Notes: generated by a model not told the origin, from the letters alone. 33,707 nt of DNA from Patescibacteria group bacterium (GCA_020428645.1 JAGQMN010000001.1:64532-98238), one strand, 5' to 3'. Positions 24,662 through 32,245 are shown, numbered from the stretch's first letter. Translations and numbers: made by a program.

Positions 24662-25420
24662 TTATTGGAGCTGTTCTTGGTTTGCAAAGATGGTATCTGC
24701 AAAATTCCAGAATGCCTCGTTTCCTTCTTCTCGCGCTACACACTCGCTCGCAATTGCTGCAGGCATGGCTTGCGGGTGGAATGAGAGTGGAAGGTGTCGG
24801 TATACCCAGGTAACATCTGTGTGTTCATCAACGATTTGTTTAAAGGTATCGTGTACCCGTGCACAGAATGGACATTCGAGGTCAGAGTATTCGATAATAG
24901 TAATTGATGGACTTCCTGAACCTCGGTAGTGATCAGTTACAGGATCAAATGGTCGGAAGAGTCGCACAACTTCGTAATCAAGTTCGGTGATTTCAAATTG
25001 TGCGAGTGTTTCTTGATCAATTGAACCTTGTTCTTCAATAGTGTTGAGAATGAGTTCAAAGAGTTCGTATGGGTATGCTCCACTAACAGGGATTACTTGT
25101 CGATCAGTCACAATCACGTTGAATGGTGTACCAATACCCGCCATTTCAGCAAAACTTGCAATAGCATTCGTTTCATTCACATCTTCGAGAATGAGCGGTT
25201 CGATGGTGGTATCCTCGATACACTGATCGTAGGTTCGTCCACCAATACCGGCGTCTTTGGCAGTTTGCTTAATGAACCCTTCAGGTCCATCTGGTACTGA
25301 TGGTTTGAGGAGTCCTCCGCCACCAAATAGTGATACCGCAAGAGCAGCAATTGATAACAAGATGGCGATGTTCGCCTTGAGGTCGGTATTCAGACCTGGT
25401 GTTTTTTGTTCTGTTTCCAT
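24662..25420 (-). CDS. DsbA-like thioredoxin-fold protein with circularly permuted halves
   Basis: 252 residues. A membrane anchor lies at about 17-35, so the protein should face the cell exterior. The thioredoxin-type CPFC motif (C183-C186) sits in IIEYSDLECPFCARVH near the C-terminus and runs into WVYRHLPL and AFWNFADTIFANQ, where the protein stops. The part that normally follows is at the N-terminus: AKDAGIGGRTYDQCIED, then GIGTPFNVIV with the cis-proline P99, then VSGAYPYELFELI. In DsbA/Thioredoxin_4 relatives the order is CxxC first and cis-Pro second, so this gene looks circularly permuted. It is expected to form or isomerise disulfides. It is divergent from a CxxC membrane protein at 25482. 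The start is supported by a -10 box 7 nt upstream. Confidence 0.85.
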   Translation of the reverse strand: METEQKTPGLNTDLKANIAILLSIAALAVSLFGGGGLLKPSVPDGPEGFIKQTAKDAGIGGRTYDQCIEDTTIEPLILEDVNETNAIASFAEMAGIGTPFNVIVTDRQVIPVSGAYPYELFELILNTIEEQGSIDQETLAQFEITELDYEVVRLFRPFDPVTDHYRGSGSPSITIIEYSDLECPFCARVHDTFKQIVDEHTDVTWVYRHLPLSFHPQAMPAAIASECVAREEGNEAFWNFADTIFANQEQLQ

Positions 25421-25427
25421 GGTGTCG

Positions 25428-25436
25428 AGTATAGCA
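25428..25436 (-). promoter_or_regulatory. Extended -10 promoter (TGC TATACT), minus strand
   Basis: Read on the minus strand, TG-C-TATACT ends 7 nt before the ATG of the DsbA-like gene. Confidence 0.7.
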
Positions 25437-25468
25437 GAAATGTACCATGACGTATACCGTCAGTTTTG

Positions 25469-25474
25469 TATAAT
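25469..25474 (+). promoter_or_regulatory. -10 box TATAAT that decides the next start
   Basis: TATAAT overlaps an in-frame ATG at 25473 and ends 7 nt before the ATG at 25482. By the spacing rule of this window, 25482 is the real start. Confidence 0.6.
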
Positions 25475-25481
25475 GGTTGAT

Positions 25482-26021
25482 ATGGTGAATACGCTCCTAC
25501 ACATTTTGAAACGAAGGTGGAACACTATTGCACTCGTGTGTGGTAGTTGTGCGATATTTTTAATTCTACGTATTGTTCCTGTATACGGAATTTTGAAAAC
25601 ATCGTACGCACTGCCTGGGCTCTCGTTCGTTCGCAAGATTGATATTTTTCTCGAGTACGTCATATATTCTTTTACGAGGATTTCATTCCATGAACAGTTG
25701 TTGGTTATTGCTCTCTCAATTCTTACTACGTTAAACATTATTCTGTTTATCGTCTTTACACAACGTCAGCAAAAACTATTGTCGAAGCGAAGTTTTATTG
25801 CGAGTGTTTCAGGAATGGTACTCGGACTCTTTGGGGTGGGGTGCGTTTCTTGCGGTGTGTTGGTGTTAGCACCACTCATTACTGCGCTTGGGCTCGGTGC
25901 ATACCTTGGTACGTTTACTCAGTATGCACTACTGATAGCATACATTGGACTTGGATTCGTTATTGTATCTAGTTTATATCTCCTGAGAAAAATTTCACAA
26001 CCGAATATCTGTTTATCATAA
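25482..26021 (+). CDS. Four-helix membrane protein with two CxxC motifs
   Basis: 179 residues from the ATG at 25482; the longer open frame upstream is antisense to the DsbA-like gene and is not used. Four membrane segments: TIALVCGSCAIFLILRI, LLVIALSILTTLNIILFIVF, LGLFGVGCVSCGVLVLAPL and LLIAYIGLGFVIVSSLYLL. Two CxxC pairs lie in or at the edge of helices (C20-C23 and C121-C124). With the divergent DsbA-like gene this suggests a DsbB/VKOR-like electron acceptor, but it matches neither family by recognisable motifs. Function inferred from context only. Confidence 0.65.
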   Translation: MVNTLLHILKRRWNTIALVCGSCAIFLILRIVPVYGILKTSYALPGLSFVRKIDIFLEYVIYSFTRISFHEQLLVIALSILTTLNIILFIVFTQRQQKLLSKRSFIASVSGMVLGLFGVGCVSCGVLVLAPLITALGLGAYLGTFTQYALLIAYIGLGFVIVSSLYLLRKISQPNICLS

Positions 26022-26099
26022 AAATTTGCATTTTTTATAATATATTGTAGATTAAATGAGAAACCAAATTTGATTTTTTTCACCTAAAACTTTTCACAA

Positions 26100-26921
26100 A
26101 TGAATAAATTATTTTTTCTATTACTTTGCACACCTTTCCTAACATTAGCTCAGGTTGGAATAGGAACAACTAGTCCAGCACCTTATTCTAATCTTGAAAT
26201 TTCCTCAGGTACTGATGAAAATCTAGGTGTTGTATTGCCGCAAGTGGCATTAACTTCTACAGACAGTTGTTCACCGCAGGGTGTGCATACACAAGCTATG
26301 TTGGTATACAATACTTCGACATCTAACGGTTTGGAAGAGGGCCCTTATGTTGATGATGGTACTCAATGGATGAGTTTGATAACAAATACCCCTGAGGTAT
26401 ATGCTACCTCATTAGAGGTTAATACCACTATTAATTCAAGTTCATGGGTTACTTTGTGTGAAAAAACCTTTACAGCTGAACATGATAATTTTTTAGTTTT
26501 CGTATCAGCTTCTGGTATTGGAATGACCAGCTCCATGGCGACTATCAATTTCAGAGTTGTTGATTCTAATGATCCTAATACAGCATTGTGTGGAACATGG
26601 ACACATATGCAGGATAATGATTTTTACTACAATAGTATCAGCACCAAACAGAAGGAAACAACCGGTATCAAGCCAATTGCTCCAGCACCTATTGGAGAAT
26701 TGTTTCAAGATACCTTAACAGGCAGAATGACCGGAGGAACAATAGTAACCTGGAACACAGGGATTACTGGGTTTCCTATAGAGTTAGAAAAAGGAACTGA
26801 GTATACCTTGTATTTACAAGCCAGAGTGATGTTATTAACTGGGAGTTCACCAGATGCAAAAGTGTATCCGGTAACCGGAAAGGATTACTCACATACGTCC
26901 TTCTCGGTTCTAGGTTATTAA
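26100..26921 (+). CDS. Secreted Bacteroidota-type surface protein A
   Basis: 273 residues. A signal peptide (MNKLFFLLLCTPFLTLA) is followed by QVGIGTTSPAPYSNLEISSG, then VVLPQVALTSTDS, then AMLVYNT and DDGTQWMSL. This order (QVGIGTxxP, LEV/LEI, L-x-x-P-R/Q-V-x-L-T-x-T, LVYNT, a Trp-containing loop) is what I know from secreted and surface proteins of Flavobacteria and other Bacteroidota. The C-terminal 150 residues are beta-rich and probably a globular domain. It has a tandem paralogue downstream. No sortase, type IX or membrane anchor is visible. The leader is about 50 nt, from a TATAAT at 26036-26041. Confidence 0.75.
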   Translation: MNKLFFLLLCTPFLTLAQVGIGTTSPAPYSNLEISSGTDENLGVVLPQVALTSTDSCSPQGVHTQAMLVYNTSTSNGLEEGPYVDDGTQWMSLITNTPEVYATSLEVNTTINSSSWVTLCEKTFTAEHDNFLVFVSASGIGMTSSMATINFRVVDSNDPNTALCGTWTHMQDNDFYYNSISTKQKETTGIKPIAPAPIGELFQDTLTGRMTGGTIVTWNTGITGFPIELEKGTEYTLYLQARVMLLTGSSPDAKVYPVTGKDYSHTSFSVLGY

Positions 26922-26929
26922 CCTAGAAC
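26907..26929 (+). repeat. Perfect 10-bp inverted repeat across the stop codon
   Basis: GTTCTAGGTT (26907-26916) and AACCTAGAAC (26920-26929) separated by 3 nt that include part of the TAA stop. No T-tract follows, and a proper terminator lies 17 nt further on. Confidence 0.6.
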
Positions 26930-26945
26930 GATTCGATAATAAAAT

Positions 26946-26974
26946 AAAAACCGACCCTAATAGTCGGTTTTTTT
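26946..26974 (+). terminator. Rho-independent terminator
   Basis: AAAAACCGAC (26946-26955), 7-nt loop, GTCGGTTTTT (26963-26972), then more T. Confidence 0.85.
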
Positions 26975-27012
26975 ATTTGCTGTATACTTAGTAAAACTCA
27001 AAACTCAAAATT

Positions 27013-27780
27013 GTGAAAAAATTACTATTATTTATGTGTATATGTATTGGAATAATAGATATACATGCTCAGGTTAGCATCGGAAATACTAACCCACAGG
27101 CTGCCTTTGAGGTTGAAAGCATTTCCAGTGGAATTTTAATTCCGAGAGTAACCTTAACTGCGACCAACGTTCAGGCACCTGTAGTCAATCCTACAGGTGG
27201 AGCGCTTCAAGAAAGCACCCTTGTGTACAATACAAATACGGCTGGAACATCACCAAATAACGTGTACCCTGGGTACTACTATTGGCAGAATAACGAATGG
27301 TATAGACTTACCAACTATAAAAAAAACGACTGGGTATTTCTTGCTTCTGATGAAAGTATTACAAGTACCACATTTGTTGATGTTCCGAATATGTCGATTA
27401 CGTTTACAGCGATCAGTGATGAGGTGACGATTCATTTTGATGGCGGTGGTATTGCTTACACAAATTCTTTGTCGTTGGTAAATTTCAGAGTCATAAATGT
27501 CGGAACAGGAACTGTAATACCTTATAGCTATAAACGTACTAATGTTCAAATGCGAGATATATTTTATATTCCCGCGCCAACGAATGCTTATGAGGTTTTT
27601 TCTGTAACTGTTTGGGATTTATCAAACAGTTTTCCAATGCAAAATCTAGTACCAGGCAATACTTACACCATACAATTACAGGCATCCAATGAACTTGTTG
27701 ATGGCACTGTTGGTATTACGATTAATGCAGGATCCTCGCCCTCTACACAAGGATTAAAAATGTGGGTACAACATAATTAA
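27013..27780 (+). CDS. Secreted Bacteroidota-type surface protein B
   Basis: 255 residues with a GTG start, chosen because it gives a proper signal peptide (MKKLLLFMCICIGIIDIHA) ahead of QVSIGNTNPQAAFEVES. ILIPRVTLTATN, STLVYNT and YPGYYYWQNNEWYRL complete the pattern typical of Bacteroidota secreted proteins. The C-terminal beta-rich part resembles that of the preceding gene (VNFRV, then Y-T-x-x-LQA). The two are therefore tandem paralogues with separate transcription units. The TATACT box at 26983-26988 leaves a leader of about 18 nt. Confidence 0.75.
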   Translation: MKKLLLFMCICIGIIDIHAQVSIGNTNPQAAFEVESISSGILIPRVTLTATNVQAPVVNPTGGALQESTLVYNTNTAGTSPNNVYPGYYYWQNNEWYRLTNYKKNDWVFLASDESITSTTFVDVPNMSITFTAISDEVTIHFDGGGIAYTNSLSLVNFRVINVGTGTVIPYSYKRTNVQMRDIFYIPAPTNAYEVFSVTVWDLSNSFPMQNLVPGNTYTIQLQASNELVDGTVGITINAGSSPSTQGLKMWVQHN

Positions 27781-27792
27781 AACATTATCGAA

Positions 27793-27825
27793 AATTCGCC
27801 ATCCATGAAGGTGGCGGGTTTTTTT
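27793..27825 (+). terminator. Rho-independent terminator
   Basis: AATTCGCCATC (27793-27803) pairs with GGTGGCGGGTT (27810-27820), including G-T pairs, followed by a T-run. Confidence 0.8.
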
Positions 27826-27852
27826 ATTTTCGATTTGTACTAGAGTATTGGT

Positions 27853-28710
27853 ATGGAACAAGAGCACATTGAACAGAAAATACAGAAGCTCGAAGGGGAG
27901 ATGTACTTGCCCGATTTTTGGCAGAATAAAGAACGTGCGCAGGCAGTGTTGGCTGAAATTGAACATCTGAAAACAGCGTTACTCGGTGATAAAAAATATG
28001 ATGCTGGTAATGCAACCGTGAGCATTTTTGCTGGTGCGGGAGGGGACGATGCCGAAGATTTCACGCGAATGCTCTTTGATATGTACCAAGGGTTCGCAAC
28101 GAAACACGGATATACATTACACCTATTAGATATCACACCAAATACTATGAATGGGTATCGAAACGTATCATGTGGAATTATCGGTAAAGGTGCGTTTGGT
28201 AAACTCCGTGGAGAATCTGGTGTACATCGATTGGTTCGTAAATCACCCTTCAATAAACAGAACAAACGACAAACCAGTTTTGCTTTGGTTGAAGTGTTAC
28301 CAGAAATTAAAGCAAACGATTTTAACCTTGATGAATCTGAGCTTGAGATGAGTTTTGCGCGTTCAGGCGGTGCTGGTGGTCAAAATGTTAACAAGCGAGA
28401 AACAGCAGTGCGCATCGTACATCCGAAAACTGGGTTTTCGGTATTCATATCAGAGGAACGCACCCAGGAACGTAATCGCGAGCGTGCAATGGAAATTATG
28501 CGTGCGAAACTCTATCAAAAACATATAAATGATGAAGAGAAACGTGCAAAAGGTCTCTCGATATCTGACAAAGTAAGTATCGAATGGGGAAGCCAGATGC
28601 GATCGTACGTCATGGATCCATATCAGATGGTTAAAGATCACGACAAGGGAATTGAAACAGGAAACGTCGATGCAGTTCTTGGTGGGGATATTGAGATTTT
28701 TTGTAACTAA
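27853..28710 (+). CDS. prfB: Peptide chain release factor 2 (short form)
   Basis: Class I release factor that ends translation at UGA and UAA. 285 residues: the RF2 codon-recognition tripeptide SPF (131-133, in RLVRKSPFNKQNKRQTSF) and the peptidyl-transferase GGQ (175-177, in SGGAGGQNVNK). Typical RF2 proteins have about 365 residues. Here most of the N-terminal coiled-coil domain is missing, while domains 2-4 are complete. There is no in-frame UGA near the start, so the classic prfB programmed frameshift is absent. It is followed 4 nt later by a SET-domain gene. A TAGAGT box ends 6 nt before the ATG. Confidence 0.93.
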   Translation: MEQEHIEQKIQKLEGEMYLPDFWQNKERAQAVLAEIEHLKTALLGDKKYDAGNATVSIFAGAGGDDAEDFTRMLFDMYQGFATKHGYTLHLLDITPNTMNGYRNVSCGIIGKGAFGKLRGESGVHRLVRKSPFNKQNKRQTSFALVEVLPEIKANDFNLDESELEMSFARSGGAGGQNVNKRETAVRIVHPKTGFSVFISEERTQERNRERAMEIMRAKLYQKHINDEEKRAKGLSISDKVSIEWGSQMRSYVMDPYQMVKDHDKGIETGNVDAVLGGDIEIFCN

Positions 28711-28714
28711 AATT

Positions 28715-29089
28715 ATGTTCGTTCTTGTACAAAAATCAAAAATTCATAGTAATGGTGTTTTTGCGAAACAACATTTCAATAAGGGTGACACGGTACTTCG
28801 TTGGGATACTACAAAAACAATATCTGAGTCTACCTATCGTTCCTTAACAGAAAATGAAAAACGTTACGTAGAAAAAGTTGGTGTTGATTATATTGTTATG
28901 CAGGCTCCTGAGAAATTTGTAAATCACTCCTGTGAACCAAATTTAATCTCTCGTAATTATTCTGACATTGCGCTTCGAGATATCGAGGTTGGAGAAGAAT
29001 TAACTATCAATTATCTTGATACCATACCTGAAGGAGTTTCTTTTACCTGTAATTGCCAATCAGAGAATTGCATTGGCAATTTAACTTAA
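28715..29089 (+). CDS. SET-domain protein with post-SET cysteines
   Basis: 124 residues from ATG 28715, chosen because upstream in-frame starts lie inside prfB and SET homology begins at once (VLVQKSKIHSNGVFAKQHF). NHSCEPNL is the SET NHSC motif, EELTINYLD the catalytic Tyr strand, and CNCQSENCIG a post-SET zinc-binding cluster with three cysteines in CxCxxxxC. It is a SAM-dependent lysine methyltransferase by family. It lies 4 nt after prfB and shares its terminator, so it is probably co-transcribed. The target is unknown. Confidence 0.87.
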   Translation: MFVLVQKSKIHSNGVFAKQHFNKGDTVLRWDTTKTISESTYRSLTENEKRYVEKVGVDYIVMQAPEKFVNHSCEPNLISRNYSDIALRDIEVGEELTINYLDTIPEGVSFTCNCQSENCIGNLT

Positions 29090-29112
29090 CACACCTTTGG
29101 TGTGTTTTTTGT
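29088..29112 (+). terminator. Rho-independent terminator
   Basis: AACACACC (29088-29095), loop TTT, GGTGTGTT (29099-29106), then TTTT. Confidence 0.85.
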
Positions 29113-29115
29113 TTA

Positions 29116-29124
29116 TGGTAAAAT
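29116..29124 (+). promoter_or_regulatory. Extended -10 promoter (TGG TAAAAT)
   Basis: TG at 29116-29117 and TAAAAT at 29119-29124, 9 nt before the ftsE ATG. Confidence 0.55.
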
Positions 29125-29133
29125 GTCAGCATA

Positions 29134-29817
29134 ATGATTGAATTTGATAAGGTTTCGAAAACGTACCAAGATAAAAATACGTCGGTACATGACATTGATC
29201 TCACCATTACAAAAGGAGAGTTCGTTACATTAATCGGTCCATCGGGTGCAGGGAAGACAACGCTGTTGAAACTACTCCTCGTTGAAGAGCAACCGACTGC
29301 TGGAACGGTGCACTTTGATGGTGTGAATATTCATAACCTGCGAAAAGCAGATATTCCACACTACCGACAACGTATCGGGGTGGTATTTCAGGATTACAAA
29401 CTTCTGCAGAACAAAACCGTATATGAGAACGTTGCCTTTGCTATGGAAATGGTTGGAAAATCAGACAGCGAAATCAAGGCGGACGTCCCCTACGCGCTCG
29501 AACTCGTTGGGCTCACTGACAAGGGATTCAGTTTCCCAACACAACTCTCAGGTGGAGAACAACAACGACTCGCCATTGCACGTGCTATTATCAACCAACC
29601 TGATGTACTGATTGCTGATGAACCGACTGGGTCACTTGACCCTGACAGCTCTCAAACGGTGCTCAGTATCCTCAAGAAGATTAACGAACTTGGTACTACG
29701 GTCATCCTCGCGACGCACGATCGCGATGTTGTAGACGCACTCCACCGTCGCGTCGTGAAGATTGAGCACGGTCGCATTACCAGAGATCAAGAGCGTGGAT
29801 CATATAACGAACACTAA
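29134..29817 (+). CDS. ftsE: Cell division ABC ATPase FtsE
   Basis: 227 residues. Walker [10 protein letters not shown] (35-43), ABC signature LSGGEQQR (138-145), Walker B VLIADEP (158-164) and the switch histidine in ILATHDRD. With FtsX it forms a membrane complex that activates peptidoglycan hydrolases at the division site rather than moving a substrate. It pairs with ftsX 4 nt downstream, which separates FtsE from generic LolD-like ATPases. Confidence 0.93.
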   Translation: MIEFDKVSKTYQDKNTSVHDIDLTITKGEFVTLIGPSGAGKTTLLKLLLVEEQPTAGTVHFDGVNIHNLRKADIPHYRQRIGVVFQDYKLLQNKTVYENVAFAMEMVGKSDSEIKADVPYALELVGLTDKGFSFPTQLSGGEQQRLAIARAIINQPDVLIADEPTGSLDPDSSQTVLSILKKINELGTTVILATHDRDVVDALHRRVVKIEHGRITRDQERGSYNEH

Positions 29818-29821
29818 TACT

Positions 29822-30745
29822 ATGTCACTACGATTAGATTTACAACGTATTATCCGTGAAGGAATGATTAATTTTTGGCGCAATAAACTTGTGTCCTTTT
29901 CAACGATTGTCGTGATGACAATGGCACTCCTTGTGATGACATCACTTCTCTTCTTGAACGCAGTACTCGGATTCTCGCTCCAGCAGTTACAAGACCGCGT
30001 GGATGTCAATATTTACTTCTTCCCAGATGTTCCTGAATCAGAAATTCTTGTGCTCCAAGAGCGCCTTGAAATTATTCCCGAAGTACGTGACGTACAATAC
30101 ATATCACGTGAACAGGCGTTCATTGATTTCCAAGAGCGACACAAAGACGATGAATTGATTAATCGATCGCTCGATGAACTTGGTGATAATCCTCTCGGAG
30201 CATCACTCAATATTCGCGCATTTGAATCAACGCAGTACGAGGCAGTTATCACTGCTGTCGAATCAGAACCGGTGGTAGTGAACTCAGAATTCGTTGAACG
30301 TATTAATTACTACGATAACAAGAATTTGATTGAACGATTGAACCAATTTAGTGATGTTGTGCGATTGGTTGCGTACGCAGTGATTATCTTCTTTGGTATT
30401 GTGGCACTGCTTGTCGTGCTCTCAACTATGAGAATTGCGATTTTCTCCGCAAAAAATGAAATTGTCATTAAACGTCTCGTTGGTGCTGAGCACCGCTATA
30501 CCCGTGGGCCGTTTGTAGTCATGGGTGCACTGTATGGAATTGCGTCAGCACTCCTCACGATGATTGCGCTCTATCCAATGACCAGGTGGGTAGGTGTGTA
30601 CACCAAAACATTCTTTGGAGGTATGGATGTCTTCAACTACTACCTCATGAATGCGTTTCAGATTTTCATAGTAACCTTGACGCTTGGTATCATTATTGGC
30701 GTCGTATCGAGTCACATTGCAACACGCAAATATCTGAAGATTTAA
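29822..30745 (+). CDS. ftsX: Cell division membrane protein FtsX
   Basis: 307 residues from ATG 29822, because earlier in-frame starts lie inside ftsE. A cytosolic start with IIREGMINFWRNKLVSFSTI leads to a first membrane helix (VVMTMALLVMTSLLFL), then the extracytoplasmic domain with VNIYFFPDVPESEI and YISREQAFIDFQER, which are typical of FtsX. Three more helices end in SHIATRKYLKI. The extracytoplasmic domain recruits peptidoglycan hydrolases. Ends at a terminator. Confidence 0.93.
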   Translation: MSLRLDLQRIIREGMINFWRNKLVSFSTIVVMTMALLVMTSLLFLNAVLGFSLQQLQDRVDVNIYFFPDVPESEILVLQERLEIIPEVRDVQYISREQAFIDFQERHKDDELINRSLDELGDNPLGASLNIRAFESTQYEAVITAVESEPVVVNSEFVERINYYDNKNLIERLNQFSDVVRLVAYAVIIFFGIVALLVVLSTMRIAIFSAKNEIVIKRLVGAEHRYTRGPFVVMGALYGIASALLTMIALYPMTRWVGVYTKTFFGGMDVFNYYLMNAFQIFIVTLTLGIIIGVVSSHIATRKYLKI

Positions 30746-30768
30746 ATCACCCGTTCTCGGTGGTTTTT
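30744..30768 (+). terminator. Rho-independent terminator
   Basis: AAATCACC (30744-30751), 7-nt loop, GGTGGTTT (30759-30766) with one T-G pair, then TT. Confidence 0.7.
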
Positions 30769-30819
30769 ATGTTGAAACAAAAACATGGTTCGTGCGTAGT
30801 AACGAGGAGAGGGTGATCA

Positions 30820-30828
30820 TGTTAGAAT
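30820..30828 (+). promoter_or_regulatory. Extended -10 promoter (TGT TAGAAT)
   Basis: TG at 30820-30821 and TAGAAT at 30823-30828, ending 6 nt before GTG 30835. It favours GTG over the ATG at 30841. Confidence 0.55.
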
Positions 30829-30834
30829 TATCCC

Positions 30835-31428
30835 GTGACTATGGACAATCAGGCGACAACCCATACCTACACTGATGAAGAACTCATTGTTCGGTCGCGG
30901 ACTGACAATGTTGTTTTTGGTATTCTGATTGAACGCTATGAATCAAAACTCAATCGGTACATACGGCGTATTACGAATGTCACGGATGAAGATAGACAAG
31001 ACATTCTGCAGAACGTGTTCCTGAAAGTCTACACCAACCTCAACGCATTTGATGAAAGTCTATCGTTTAATTCATGGATATATCGTATTACTCGTAATGA
31101 AGTCATTGATTGGTCTCGTCGTTCACAGCACCAACGTGATCGTGGTTACATTGATACTGATGACACACTCTTTGATCAAATTGAATCGTATGAACATTTT
31201 CTGAAAGATTTGGAATTACAGGAAAATAAACATGTACTACTTAAAGGACTCAATGCCTTGAAGCCTATCTCACGAGAAGTCTTAATGCTCCAATACTTTG
31301 AAGAAAAATCGTACCAGGAAATGAGCGATATTTTGAAAAAACCGGTGCCAACCATCAGCACACTATTGAGGCGGGCAAAACAAGAGCTCAAAAGCTGGTA
31401 CAGCAATAATCAACATAACCATGACTAA
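30835..31428 (+). CDS. ECF-type RNA polymerase sigma factor
   Basis: 197 residues. The sigma2 region is FGILIERYESKLNRYIRRIT, DILQNVFLKVYTNL and SWIYRITRNEVIDWSRR. A linker leads to sigma4, ISREVLMLQYFEEKSYQEMSDIL with PVPTISTLLRRAKQEL as the helix-turn-helix. It has no sigma3 domain, as expected for the ECF group. It directs transcription of a limited regulon, usually in response to envelope stress, and is normally held by an anti-sigma factor. The next gene overlaps it by 8 nt and encodes a membrane protein, the usual place for such a regulator. Confidence 0.92.
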   Translation: MTMDNQATTHTYTDEELIVRSRTDNVVFGILIERYESKLNRYIRRITNVTDEDRQDILQNVFLKVYTNLNAFDESLSFNSWIYRITRNEVIDWSRRSQHQRDRGYIDTDDTLFDQIESYEHFLKDLELQENKHVLLKGLNALKPISREVLMLQYFEEKSYQEMSDILKKPVPTISTLLRRAKQELKSWYSNNQHNHD

Positions 31429-32245
31429 GGATACGCAAAAACGAATACTTGATATCATCAATGAACGACAGGTAACCCCGTTACCACGTTGGTATTTCGT
31501 GCTGAAGCAAACATTCATATGGCTTGGTATCGTGACCTCCTGTTTCATTGCGAGTTTCCTCGTTGCCTTACTGGTATTTCAGGTTGGTAACTTCGGTATG
31601 TTGCCACCACACCGTGCACCACTATTTATTCTTGTTACCGGTATCGCCCTGGCTATATTTATTGGTCTTGCGATCTACCAGGTCAAGCAAACAAAAAATG
31701 CGTATCGTAGACAAACGTGGAAGTACATCGCTGGTATACTCGCGCTCAGTTTTATTCTCGGTGTTGTATTTTTCTCAGTTCGATTACACGAACGATTTGA
31801 ACGCACATTCCCAAGAGGTGCTCGATTAATTGGCGGTATTGCAACTATTGAAGAATTTTGGGTTGATCCAGCGAGTGGACTCCTTGCAGGAACAATTACT
31901 GCATACGAGCCTGAAGGTGATACTTTGTCTTTAACCGTCTTTGACGGTGATGAGTACGTTATTAGTCTTGATGAAGTTCTGGTTACTGATCGACGTGCGC
32001 TCGACGTATACAACGAAATTCGTCTCGTTGGCTATGCTACTGGTGATGACATGTTCCATGCGTGTAGTATTGCACCGTGGGTACTCCGCGGTGGGCCAGA
32101 GCGACCACCACTTCGTACAACGTGGCAACCTCCGCGTCGCCCACTTCGTGATGGATCACCTGCGATGCAATTAAATCCTCGCGAAACGTTCATTAAATTT
32201 TTTGAAACAAAATCAGAGATCGTACGTAGTAATGAGTGTCAGTAA
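31421..32245 (+). CDS. Three-helix membrane protein, candidate anti-sigma factor
   Basis: 274 residues. A short cytosolic N-terminus (MTKDTQKRILDIINERQVTPLPRW) is followed by three membrane helices (about 28-55, 65-90 and 98-118) and an extracytoplasmic beta-rich domain of about 150 residues (GARLIGGIATIEEF and DTLSLTVFDGDEYVISL). The anti-sigma role is inferred only from the 8-nt overlap with the ECF sigma gene and the membrane topology. The cytosolic N-terminus is short for a known anti-sigma domain, so other roles are possible. Confidence 0.6.
   Translation: MTKDTQKRILDIINERQVTPLPRWYFVLKQTFIWLGIVTSCFIASFLVALLVFQVGNFGMLPPHRAPLFILVTGIALAIFIGLAIYQVKQTKNAYRRQTWKYIAGILALSFILGVVFFSVRLHERFERTFPRGARLIGGIATIEEFWVDPASGLLAGTITAYEPEGDTLSLTVFDGDEYVISLDEVLVTDRRALDVYNEIRLVGYATGDDMFHACSIAPWVLRGGPERPPLRTTWQPPRRPLRDGSPAMQLNPRETFIKFFETKSEIVRSNECQ

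Noticed and set aside
24339-24743. Minus-strand frame of 134 codons across the end of typA and the DsbA-like gene
   Set aside because: Serine/arginine-rich composition typical of an antisense shadow, and it crosses a bidirectional terminator.
25257-25481. Long 5' extension of the CxxC membrane protein
   Set aside because: The extension is antisense to the DsbA-like gene and contains its promoter. The TATAAT at 25469-25474 places the real start at 25482.
27840-28265. Minus-strand frame of 141 codons opposite prfB
   Set aside because: Antisense to conserved RF2 coding sequence, Pro/Ser/Cys-rich, no start signals.
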